Below, one piece after another: positions 54,839-64,000 of a DNA stretch of 64,000 bases (position 1 is its first letter; every line of letters begins with the position of its first letter). Position numbers and translations under genes: made by a program. Source of the DNA: Dipteris shenzhenensis. Taxonomy: Eukaryota > Polypodiophyta > Polypodiopsida > Gleicheniales. Location: the NCBI GenBank assembly GCA_047967505.1, contig CM106541.1; one strand, given 5' to 3'. The notes beneath the pieces are model-generated. The model was given only the letters and a program-made list of their open reading frames with translations. It did not search any database and was not told where the DNA came from.

Positions 54839-57800
54839 GATATGAAACTTTTATCTATAAAATTGTAATTTTGACATGTTGTCATATTTCAATTTTCAAG
54901 TCCAGTACTTTTTAAATATTCCTAAATTATATTTTGCACTATTGGATAACATCATTGTTTGTTTAGGGTTTATGGTTTGATATTTCAAGAAAATAGTCTT
55001 CTACAATAGGATGAGAAGCAAATGTGTTTGAATGTATGTATGTCTCCTGTCCTAAACTTGTGACATGATTTGCATGGTTAGTATATATATATTGGAGAGA
55101 TATTTTTAAAAATTGGATATAATGACTTACATTGAAGAATGATACAAATTCACCTCTCTGTATGAGTAGGTTTATTAGATCTTTTGTGTTAATCTTGTAT
55201 GCATAGATGTACTCCTGGTCCATACATTTCCAAGTTCCCATTTTCATATACTAACATTACAAGAATACATGTTAGTTTTAGTGATTGACATGCACCCAAA
55301 AATTACATATAGGCTAAAAGAAGAGGAAAATTACATAGAGAGTGTAAGAAGAGGTGAGATTAGCCCACTTTACTCTTCCTTGCCATAGCCCCCTTCTTCT
55401 ATTGATCGTATTTTTGAGGGTCCTTTAATTATTTTTTATCAATTTTTAATCTTCCATGTGGACCCAAGCAGGATTTAATTCCTCAGCCTTTGCCTTCCTG
55501 CAGATTTGATCTTTTTGCAACTTTAGCACCTGAGGAATTTTGTTCAACATCCCTAATGATTATCGAACTCAAACTCCTCAGATGGCATAGGTAACTAATA
55601 TTCCTTTAATGTATTAAGGATATAATCCTTTTTCTTCTATGGCTACATGTAGAAATCCATCATTGCCCTCCTGATTTCAAAGCATACAAGCCCATGCACT
55701 TGATTAATATCTTGAGTACCTTTGGAATCCATTATTATTTCAAGCTCCCTATTAACCTCATAGGGGAGGGTGGTGGAAGTTTGGGAGTCTCGTTGACTCC
55801 CCCCAATAGCATTGCCTATACTAGAGCCTGAGCATCTATGTGACAATGGATCACTTTGTCCCTAGGTCCACCTTTAGTGATGCCTTAGGAGATCTCTATG
55901 GAGGCCGGCGGACCCCACACATGTTGTCTCTCCTCCTCCCACTTGTGCAGGAGTCTTTCCTAAGTTTTGGGATGTAGCTTTATGAGTACTTTGTGAGCCT
56001 TCTCCATACTACTATCTTAAGGTATTACAATTGGAGGAGGGTCGCTTGTTACCCTTTCCACTAGATCTTCTGTTAGAGCTATATATAGCTTGCCCTAACT
56101 CAGCCTAGTCCTCAACTCTATATATGCCTATGATCTATGAATAGAATCACTTCCTTGGGAGCAACTCTCGTGTCCATCTCTCTCCTCTTTCTCTTCCTCT
56201 CGACACAACTCTTATGTCCACCTCTCTCCTCTTTCTCTTCCTCTCAACATGGTATATGAGCCTGGCTACACTTTAGCGTGACTGTGAGGAGAAAGTGACA
56301 TGTTTTTTGTCAATATGGAAACAAGATAATTTACAAAACGTTTTTTCTAATCGTTTCGACTACTTATCGCTAGGTTTTGAGTTGATATGCAAAAGTTATC
56401 AAAGATGCCTTGCAAATCAACGTTGTGGTCATGATTGATAAAAATGGCCCACGATGCCTTGTTCGAAGCGTATGCACGTTATTTTGACTGGCTGGATCAC
56501 TATATTCTGATTTCAGGTAAGAAAGTTATCATTATTTCTTTTTGCTATCTGTTGTCAACAATAAACTGGTAGAAGAGTGTTGGGATAGAAAAATGAACAC
56601 CCATAATTAGAGAGGAGTTGATCTAGGACATGAGGATGGAAAAGGTTCATACTTTTATAGAATCAACAATATTTGAAGCAAAAGCAATGAAAAAAAATAT
56701 ACTTAATGATAAGAAGCTTCCTGATATGGTGTCGCCCTCCCACTTTCAGTCTCCACCAATTGATCACACTATCTTGCACTCACTATTTGTGTTCCCTTGG
56801 ATTTAACACACTAGCATATCATGCTTTTATGTTTCCAAATGGAGAAATAAGATGCTCAATCACATAAAGCAAACTTCTTTAGCTATAAGACTCCACAAAA
56901 ATTTAGATGAAGAGGAGACCACCGGTCATATCATTAAAAACCAAGAGAGCATGATCGTTGTTGTAAGCATAGTCATTTTTAAGGGATCAAGATCTTATCT
57001 AATTGATGCCAAGTAGAGTCTCAATCTTGTCGTTAAGAGTAAGGCATCCCAATCTACATGCTTTTGCAGTGATAATTATATACATTCAATAAACCAAAAA
57101 ATTAATTGAGAAAATCACTTGGACGAAAGGTTATCTACCATATGAAAGCAATTTTTTATTTCTATCTAGGTCATCAGTGAAAACAAGAGTTTAGCGCTTT
57201 AGAACTTAGGGTTTCATGTTGCTTTTGCAAAAGTAAAAGCCAATGATGGTTCACATATATTAAGCTAGTTTTTATGTAGTGCATCCTTTACTGACTAGCT
57301 TCTTATTTAGTTCATCGCTTGCTGAGTCTTTGTGTAAGTTGTTTGCTACTCAACATTCATAGAATGTCGTTCACCCAAAGAGCCTTACAAAACTTGATTG
57401 TTTCTCAACACTCAAGTGCCTTACAAAACTTGATTGTTTCTCAACAATCACTATGACATACATCTATGTGTTGGAGATTTTCTTTGCCTTTTGGTATAGA
57501 GATAAACCAACTTTCTTTAATGTTGTATATGATTGTGAGCCATGATATCATCGTGGTTTAGTACAATGCTTTGTTCTTGATATTCCACTTGAAAGGTTAT
57601 GTAAATTGTATTCCACTACATTCATATGCTTGGTGTTTTATTTGCAATGATAATACATGTATTATTATGTTTTGCTAACAAGTTTAGCTGCAGCTTCAAG
57701 TTTCCATGAATCTTGATTAAAGAGACTTGCCAAATATTCTATATCAAGCTTTACTTTTAGCATGAGTTGATTGATTCAAAGGAGCTTCCAAAATATTTTG

Positions 57801-57977
57801 TATTGTTTTGAAGGCTAGATTTTCTTTGATTAATATCTTATCATTTACTTTTGATTTCCTAAATGTTTTATGTTATTTTGAAGATGAGAGTTACTTTCGA
57901 TTATCTTATGATTTTGAAAGAAGGTTCTTTTTCATCTTTTGTTAATCAAGCATGCCTATAGGCCATCCATTGTATTT
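54839..57977. other. 3.1 kb AT-rich spacer, no gene recognised
   Basis: Only short ORFs. A likely degraded copia LTR end is at 56249 (see next entry). A 35-bp tandem duplication (GCCTTACAAAACTTGATTGT twice) lies at about 57382-57450. Nothing else is supported. Confidence 0.7.
55870..56265 (+). repeat. Possible degenerate copia LTR end with PBS
   Basis: CTCAACA at 56243-56249 is followed by TGGTATATGAGCCTGG, a damaged version of the TGGTATCAGAGCC primer site. Upstream are a TATA-like GCTATATATAGC (56081-56092) and a duplicated 40-bp CTCTCTCCTCTTTCTCTTCC block, as in LTR leader regions. The left boundary is not defined and no gag follows. Confidence 0.4.
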
Positions 57978-57985
57978 GATCTAGA

Positions 57986-58232
57986 CTCAGGGGGGTCACT
58001 ATGTATAAACCCTCTATATCACATGCATTCAAGGCCTATATTTAAAATCCCTTATCTGTAAAATTTTTCATTAATAAGATGTACCCCTTTTCTATACAAA
58101 TCTGTAAATTTTTTCCAAAACTATTTTAAATAGTCCCTTATGTATATTTATTTCTGTAAATTTTAGAAATAAAAAATATCCTTTTGTTGAACTCACGTGA
58201 TAGGGTTACATATGATGAGTGACCCCCCCGAG
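57986..58232 (+). mobile_element. hAT-like MITE, copy 3 (247 bp)
   Basis: Termini CTCAGGGGGGTCAC and GTGACCCCCCCGAG. The 8-bp duplication GATCTAGA lies at 57978-57985 and 58233-58240. Confidence 0.95.
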
Positions 58233-58240
58233 GATCTAGA

Positions 58241-58904
58241 GTAGGATAAAGATCATGTAGGTGTGCTTGATATGCAAAAGAACATGTTGATCTAATGTTT
58301 CTTTCTCTCTTATAAGCTAACATCTTGCTTGACTTACTCGTCATGTATTCAATACTAGCTTCACTTTCATAAGCTGGTCCATCCTATGGAAGAAAAGGAC
58401 TTGCTGAATGTTTTACATTGTTAACATGCTAGCATGTTTTCTTTCAATGTTTCATTTCTATTTAGCTTTGATATCATTACGTCTTGGATATGTTCACATA
58501 TGCAAAGGTGCTTCTCACATGTTTTCTTATCGTTTTCAAGGCACTCGTTTATTTCCAGGGTGAGCTCATATGTTCTCTTTCATCACACTCAGTTGTGTCT
58601 CTAAGTACATGTAGGTTTGCACAGGTGCCTAGATACAATCGAATGGACTAAATGCACATTTGATACCTATAAGACGAGTACATCTACTATGTTTCTCATA
58701 CTCATCTATATTTACAAGTGCACGCAAGGTCTTGCTAGACCAGCGGTTCGTTCCTTTTTTGTTTATTAAATTATTGATGACTTATGGTATGTATTTGCTT
58801 ATTGGTTTACCATATATCTTCAAGCAAGGCATACTTTTATTTTGCCCTTTATGTGGTGAGGTATACTTATATGTCTTTCACAACGATGAATCATCCTATT
58901 GCTA
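58241..58904. other. Spacer, no gene recognised
   Basis: AT-rich. An 82-codon ORF at 58660-58908 has no motif I know and ends where copia leader similarity starts. Confidence 0.6.
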
Positions 58905-59034
58905 TTGATGCATAATCATCACTAAGAAGTGACTATGTGGTCAAATACCACTTTGGTCAATTTTGTAGATTTGCCCTTGTGAGGCAAAAGTTGTGTTTTT
59001 TTGCAGTGACAGAATATTTTGCAATGTTCTGTAA

Positions 59035-59995
59035 TGGCATCTGATGCTCTTTTACAGATTGTCACTGAAAAGCTTGACAAGAACAACTTCCAAGCATGGA
59101 AGTTTAGAATGATGAATTTTATTAAGGGAAAAGGCTATTGGGAGTTCATTACTAGAGCTAAACAAGAATTAGTTATTCCTAATGTTCCTAATCAACAAGA
59201 GTTGCAAGAATTTAAAGGTTGGCATGAGAGAGCCAAAAAAGTTATGTACTAGCTGTCTATCAGTGTTTTAGATTCTATGATTGTGCATATTCAAGATGCA
59301 AGCACACCGAAGGAGGCATGGGATACTTTGACGAAAATATATAGCACAAATACGCAAGCCAGGAAAATGCAGTTCAAGCAGGAGTTGCATAATGTGCAGA
59401 GAGAAAATATGAGCATCAATGACTACCACATGAAGGTGAAGAAGATTGTAGATGCACTTGCTTCTATTGGGTCGCCAGTGGAAGATGATGATTTAGTTTT
59501 TGTGATTGAATGGTCTAGGAAAGGATTATGCACAATTCCATGAGAATTTTCTTGATTTTCAGGAGATGATCGCTCTTCTAATTTTTGAAGAGCAGAGAAA
59601 TGGTGGTGCATCTTCTTTAGGAGAAACTTCAAAAGAAGCTGTCTTCTACTCAAATGCTAGAAGAGGTAGAGGCAGAGGTAGAGCAGGCCGATTTGGAGGC
59701 CATGGCAGAAATCAGAATATGCAGCGAATTCAAGAAAACCAGTCCTATGGAGGAGGACGTGGTAACTTTAGAGGTAGGGGGAGCCAAAGAGGTCGTGGTG
59801 GATGGCAGAGAGGCCAAAATGCAAATAGCATTCAACAATGTTGAATGCTACTACTGTGAAAATGGGTCATATGGTTAAAGACTGCTATAAAAAGAAGAAT
59901 GACATCATGACTAGAAAATTGCAGCAAGGCAATTATGCATCCTCTAGTAGACAAGGTGATGACAAAAATGAGCATCTGTTTATGGTGCAATACAT
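59035..59995 (+). pseudogene. copia gag (broken)
   Basis: Starts MASDALLQIVTEKLDKNNFQ at 59035, homologous to the gag of the intact element. TAG at 59250-59252 falls in a Tyr-Trp-Leu position. The frame shifts near 59505 and a short stretch is deleted. The RGG-rich block (59650-59810) and a frameshifted CCHC knuckle (ECYYC, then GHMVKDCYKKK) follow. The similarity ends at about 59995 (EHLFMVQYI). Confidence 0.9.
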
Positions 59996-60005
59996 CACAA
60001 CAAGA

Positions 60006-60245
60006 TAAAGCACCCATAGACGCGCACAAAAACGCATTTACTGAACTTAAAAAACTTACGGGTGCATCTATTTACGCGTCTATATAGCAAACAGATGCAT
60101 GTATAGATGCGCATATAGATGGGTAAATAGACGCTCTGCTAAAAAATTTAAAAAACAGACAGATGCATCGTTAAACGCGTGTATATATGCATTTATAAAT
60201 GGTCTTATAGATGCTTTTATAGATGCACTGATAGACGCACACACA
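60006..60245 (+). repeat. Subterminal GATGC/GACGC repeats, left
   Basis: At least ten short units in both orientations, such as ATAGACGCG, GATGCATCG, AGATGCGCATATAGATG and ATAGATGCACTGATAGACGC. Dense short subterminal repeats next to the end are typical of CACTA elements, where they bind the element-encoded regulator. Confidence 0.75.
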
Positions 60246-62218
60246 TAATATTTTTTAAATTTACAGAATGCTGTGTATGTTGTGTATGCTATGTAGTTAC
60301 AGGAATCTCATTTCCACATTGTGTAATTCAATTCTTATAGCCAACCACATTTTAATTAGCACTCTTGCAAGCACGTCTATAGCCAACAATTACAATTCCA
60401 AATAAAACATTACAACTCCAAAACTGAACTAGGCATTAATTGATAGAACGTTGCACAAGAAAATTGAAAGCTCAAAAAGTGCTTGTATGTACATATAGCA
60501 CGAAGCTAAGCCACGACATGTGGCTTCAAGTACAAAAAATAAGAGGAGTGTATATACAAGAGGCACGAAGCCAAGCCAATGGCTTTAAGTACAAAAAAGA
60601 GTAGCTAGCACTACTTCTATGACTAATCTAAGTTCTCCACATCCTCGCTCCCTTCCACGCTCCCTTTTGCACTCCCTTCTGTGCTCCCTTCTCTACCTCC
60701 TTCCTCGTCTTCTTCCACGTCTTCTTGTGCAAGGGCCTGTAAACAAGGGACAACATATATCAATGTATGAAAAATCAAATTTTTACTTATAATATCAACA
60801 TTATTTAATTACTTTCAAATACCTCGGGGGCTACTCCAGTAGCCTGGATATACTGCTCCTCAGTAATCAACCCGTCATGATAGCAGTGCTTCCATGTATC
60901 TCCTCTATGATGGTGGCAGTGGTAGGCTGTCTCAACAGGAGTAGGGTATGTGCCCATGATCTCAAGCTGCAAGATGACACAATTTGCGGAGGGGTTAGTA
61001 CAAAGAAACAACCTCCTAATAAACTACATAAGCAATATAATTTGAGATCAATACTTACAAATTGGGCCTCCATGATTCAACACCCCCTGCTCCAAAATGC
61101 ACGCTTCCATATTGCTCCATCTGGATCCTTCGTGCCTCCACGTGCTGCAAACTAAGGTCCTCCCTTTCTGACTTCATTGCTTTCTTCCACTCACGCTTGT
61201 GAGTGGTGTGGGACAGGCCCCTTGGTGGTTGACCTCCCTTGAGCTTGGCAAGCTCCGCTAGTGCCTGCCTCTTAAGCGAAGAAGCGAAGATCTTTTATTG
61301 CCAAGTATCGTAACAATCTTTGACTTGGCCCATTTATCTGTGAACTGACGATTGGGGGGGTTAGGATACCTAGAGCGAACAGCAGCGAGGGTCTCATCAG
61401 CCAACCTCTTTGGATGGTCTTTGTCGTGGATAAAGCAATCTCTGTAATTGTTAGCAATTACAGAGTGCATGAAGGCCATGATGTCCTTCCCCTGTGCATC
61501 CATCAAGACGCCTCCTGCTTGAGTGATGTCATAGAAGATCGTACCATCACCTGGAGGCACATCTAAATCATCTAAATTATCATCGTCCCCACCACCACCC
61601 CTCCCAAAGCACTGTGCCATGCATCCCCCCCCACTCTCCCTACTACTATGCCTACTACCGTGTCGTATCGAGCTAGTACGTTGGCCACTCATAGCTGGAG
61701 ACTCCACGAGACTACGTGAATCACTTGTAGTTGGAGAACCGAGTCTCGACTGCACAGGAGTACGCCGACGGCTTTGCAAGACAGAAGGACCTCCTGACGA
61801 CATGGGGGAAGGGGCATAAGATAGCATGGGGGAAGGGCCTCGGCTATGTAGCTAGCTAGGCTATGCTAACTCTATTGGGGTAACCTCAGCTTGTGTGGGG
61901 TTAGGGTGGTTCGGAGTTTGTAGTGTCAACTCCTGGGGGGTGTTTAGAGTACCCATCATGTATCCGTATAGCTCCGTAGGACTGGGAGGGTGCCCTAAAA
62001 GGTTATATAACTCCCTAAAAACAGACTCCCGGAGATTAGGTGAGCCTGAAGAGCTTCCTGGTCACATGATGAACTGGAAAAAAGAAAAAAAGAAGATTAC
62101 TAATGAGTTGAGAAGAGATTGAGAAGAGAAAAAGAGAGAGAAAATGGAAGGGAAGAGAAGAGAAGGGGAGGGAAGGGAAGAGAAGATAAGGGAAAGGAAG
62201 GAAAGCCTCTAAAACTGT

Positions 62219-62400
62219 CGGAGCACGTCTATAGACATGTCTGAGAAGCGCATCTATTTTTGCATTTAACAATGCATCTATAGATGCGGCCATCTATGTC
62301 TATAAATAGGCTAGATGTGCATCTAGATGTGTGTGTAGATGCGGTTTTAGATGCACTCTGAGACGCATCTATAGACGCGCTTCGACAGACGGACTATTCT
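62219..62400 (+). repeat. Subterminal-type GATGC/GACGC repeats, right block
   Basis: Same motif set as 60006-60245 (GCATCTATAGATGCGG, GACGCATCTATAGACGCG). It lies between the promoter exon and the next exon of the minus-strand gene, so it is either intronic or marks a rearranged terminus. Confidence 0.7.
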
Positions 62401-62702
62401 AAAAAGTGGAAAAGGACTTACGCCCGACACAAAAGCGTAACACTGATACCAAAATCATTCGTTTCTTGGATACGCCAAAGGACAAATCCAAAGAGAACAA
62501 ATTCCAAAGATCAACCGTAAAGAGACTTACCTTGGATAGAGGATGGAGGTATGGAAGCTTCTTGTCCTTCTTCAAAGTTGCTTCTCTTCCTTGTTCACCC
62601 TCTTCTCCTGTAAGCCTGGAAGTAAGTGTGGGTGCCTTTCTCTTAGGTGTAAGCCTAGAAGTAAGTGTGGGTGCCTTCCTCTTAAGTGTTAGACTGTGGA
62701 TC

Positions 62703-62712
62703 TATTTATAGC
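62703..62712 (-). promoter_or_regulatory. TATA box of the transposon-borne gene
   Basis: CTATAAATAG on the minus strand, just upstream of the splice-donor-bounded exon 62700-62534. Confidence 0.5.
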
Positions 62713-62756
62713 AAAGCAAGCAAGCCACGCAAAGCTTATGTGAAGAAAAGCAAAGC

Positions 62757-62874
62757 CTCAGGGGGGTCACTCATCATATGTAACCCTATCACGTGAGTTC
62801 AACAGAAGGATTTTTTTTATTTCTAAAATTTACAGAAATAAATATACATAAGGGACTATTTAAAATAGTTTTGG
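62757..62874 (-). mobile_element. hAT-like MITE, copy 4 (right half only, inverted)
   Basis: Begins CTCAGGGGGGTCACTCATCA, the reverse complement of the MITE right end. It follows the family to AAAATAGTTTTGG at 62874 and then breaks off mid-element. No target duplication can be defined. Confidence 0.88.
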
Positions 62875-63061
62875 AGGATTACACTCAATCACATGTCAAA
62901 GTATGGAGAATGGGATGCGACCGTAAACATGGTAAGTGTTAAAGAGTTAAAGTTGATTGAGATACCTATGGGTGTTCATATGTTTGAGTTATGATCCCAT
63001 TTTAATTTGATACAAGATGCAGTGCCATACCCACATATGTTGCCCTATGTTTTAATTATAT
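62875..63061. other. Short segment between two MITE copies
   Basis: No motif recognised except that its end leads into the TNP2 signature. It may be eroded TNP2 coding or intron sequence. Confidence 0.4.
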
Positions 63062-63348
63062 GGCTTGAAATCTCATGACTCGGGGGGGTCACTATGTATA
63101 AACCCTCTATATCACGTGCGTTCAAGGCCTATATTTAAAGTCCCTTATTTGTAAAAAATTTCATTAATAAAATGTACCCCTTTTCTATACAAATATGTAA
63201 ATTTTTTCCAAAACTATTTTAAATAGTCCCTTATGTATATTTATTTCTGTAAATTTTAGAAATAAAAAAAATCCTTCTGTTGAACTCACGTGATAGGGTT
63301 ACATATGATGAGTGACCCCCCCGAGTCTCATGATTGGCACAAGATGCT
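63062..63348 (+). pseudogene. TNP2 signature split by MITE copy 5
   Basis: Bases 63062-63078 encode the left part of GLKSHD. Counting one copy of the target duplication, 63334-63348 continues WHKML plus Gln. GLKSHD.H is the TNP2 hallmark, also found at 5083-5152. A good splice donor (CAA/GTAAGTA) follows at 63349. The transposase is otherwise absent. Confidence 0.7.
63079..63325 (+). mobile_element. hAT-like MITE, copy 5 (247 bp)
   Basis: Termini CTCGGGGGGGTCAC and GTGACCCCCCCGAG. The 8-bp duplication TCTCATGA lies at 63071-63078 and 63326-63333. Confidence 0.95.
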
Positions 63349-63388
63349 CCAAGTAAGTATTTTATATGTATTGTTGTACGATTGCCTA

Positions 63389-64000
63389 AGTTCAAGATTG
63401 CAGAAATGCAATGTAAGTTATGTGAAGCCTGTCAATTTGGAAAACAGGCAAGAAAACCATTTGCTAGACATGTTCAAGAGAGTAAGAGGCCATTGGAATT
63501 AATCCACTCTAATTTGTGGAATACTAAAACTACATCTATTGGAGGCTATCATTATTTTGTCACTTTTATTAATGACTACTTAAAAAAAGCTTGGGTGTAT
63601 TTTATGAAAAAGAAAAGTGAGCTGTTTGGGCATTTCAAAGCTTTTAAAGCTATGGTTGAAAAAGAAATAGGCCTGCAAATAAAATGCCTAAGGTCAGATG
63701 GAGGGGGAGAGTACCTCTCAAATGAGTTCGCAAGTTTCCTACAGGAGCATGGCATAAAGCAGCAATATTCATGCAGTCATACCCCACAGCAAAATGGACT
63801 TACAGAAAGGAAAAATAGGCATATTGGAGAGGTATCTCATGCCATGCTCAACAAAAAAGACCTGCCAAATTATTATTGGGCTCAAGCAGTTGCTATAGCA
63901 GTCTACATGATGAACAGACTCCCACTATAGCAATACATGGCATGATGCCAGAGGAGAGGTATACTGGTAGGAAACTAGATATTTCTCATTTGAAATTTTT
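63389..64000 (+). pseudogene. copia integrase (broken, runs off the window)
   Basis: Starts PKFKIAEMQCKLCEACQFGK, homologous to the HHCC end of the intact element's integrase. In the core the first catalytic position reads HSNLW (Asp to Asn). The second (LRSDGGGEY) and the Glu (TERKNRH) are kept. A one-base deletion near 63925 shifts the frame (MMNRLPL, stop), and similarity continues in another frame to the window end (ERYTGRKLDISHLK). Confidence 0.92.

Larger units (their letters stand above)
60628..62714 (-). pseudogene. Multi-exon transposon-borne gene, unknown product
   Basis: Read on the minus strand. A TATA box CTATAAATAG (about 62712-62703) precedes an exon ending AAG/GTAAGTC (donor at 62533) that contains two copies of a KRKAPTLTSRLT unit but no clear ATG. 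Acceptor TTTTTTCCAG ends at 62081. The next exon reads FRELYNLLGHPPSP, then TAG at 61863-61861 and 61854-61852, then MLSYAPSPMSSGGPSV to NKRSSLLR (61258). A frame change leads to ELAKLKGGQPPRG and KREWKKAMKSERE. An intron at about 61056-60971 follows. The next exon holds MGTYPTPVETAYHCHHH to TGVAPE, with a donor at about 60823. The last exon (60738-60628) has an acidic tail ending EDVENLD. It may be the TNPA/transposase-24-type second protein of a CACTA element. I cannot confirm this. Confidence 0.55.
59996..63389. mobile_element. CACTA-like segment inserted in copia (rearranged)
   Basis: The left end CACAACAAGATAAAGC resembles the CACTACAAGAAA-type CACTA terminus and abuts interrupted gag. 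Subterminal repeats follow, then a minus-strand gene, a second subterminal-type block (62219-62400) and, at the right, a TNP2 signature scrap (63062-63348). The right terminus is missing: TNP2-like sequence passes into copia integrase near 63389. Seen: the junctions, repeats and TNP2 motif. Inferred: that all parts belong to one element. Confidence 0.6.
58905..64000 (+). mobile_element. Decayed copia element split by a CACTA-like segment
   Basis: The left part (58905-59995) matches the leader and gag of the intact element at 46385-51805, including GATGCATAATCATCAC-type leader sequence. The right part (from about 63390) matches its integrase. About 3.4 kb of foreign DNA lies between. Protease and the start of integrase are missing at the junction. 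The window ends inside pol, so the 3' LTR is not seen. Confidence 0.88.

Noticed and set aside
60867-61073. Minus-strand ORF MEAQFVSIDLKL as its own small gene
   Set aside because: It overlaps a GT-AG intron of the multi-exon minus-strand gene, and the downstream exon frame that continues into the last exon is the other one.
62406-62711. 101-codon plus-strand ORF beginning MEKDLRPTQK
   Set aside because: The opposite strand has a TATA box, a splice donor and a protein-like duplicated unit over the same bases, so the minus-strand reading is preferred.

Overview
The window looks like repeat-dominated nuclear DNA of a land plant. The evidence is a set of plant transposon families: Ty1/copia elements primed from the usual initiator-tRNA-type site, a Ty3/gypsy element with a second (archaeal-type) RNase H, CACTA/En-Spm TNP2 remnants, hAT-like MITEs and a DUF7869/DUF8039-type transposon gene. 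GT-AG introns, long satellite arrays and AT-rich spacers agree. A non-seed plant (fern or lycophyte) is my favoured guess from the DUF7869-type gene and the overall style, with low confidence. I see no rRNA, tRNA or CRISPR array, and no convincingly intact host gene.

Layout. 1-3.06 kb: decayed copia element. 3.06-7.1 kb: decayed CACTA transposon interrupted by a GA microsatellite and a MITE. 7.1-8.6 kb (minus): end of a gypsy element. 8.7-11.3 kb (minus): broken DUF8039/DUF7869 gene. 11.4-33.7 kb: a repeat desert built on one palindromic core (half-site GGAGAATGGCACT). It holds a 64-bp family and a satellite whose higher-order unit is about 465 bp (three monomers of about 150-160 bp). The first part of the satellite is split by a 2.08-kb insertion carrying TACCTCGATCGAGGTA palindromes, a TATA box, a possible first exon and AT-rich tandem repeats. 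33.8-39.5 kb: an unusual degenerate coding locus on the plus strand. It encodes a ParB-like domain, an adenine-type DNA methyltransferase-like domain, a HAD (FCP1/SCP-like) phosphatase and a SET domain. The same palindromic core lies in its intron and gaps.

40.4-42.0 kb (minus): gypsy RT/RNase H/aRNH/integrase remnant, followed by a 98-bp tandem array. 46.4-51.8 kb: full-length, apparently intact copia element with 297-bp LTRs that differ at one site. 52.2-54.8 kb: gag-only LTR element (TR-GAG type), also with 297-bp LTRs differing at one site. 58.9-64.0 kb: nested structure in which a copia relative of the intact element is split by a CACTA-like segment. That segment carries a multi-exon minus-strand gene and a TNP2 scrap, and a MITE sits inside the TNP2 scrap.

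How it fits together. The intact copia could supply enzymes to non-autonomous copies. The MITEs need a hAT-type transposase that is not in this window. Most other coding relics keep their frame but carry nonsense codons, many of them explicable as C-to-T changes, as expected for methylated, silenced DNA.
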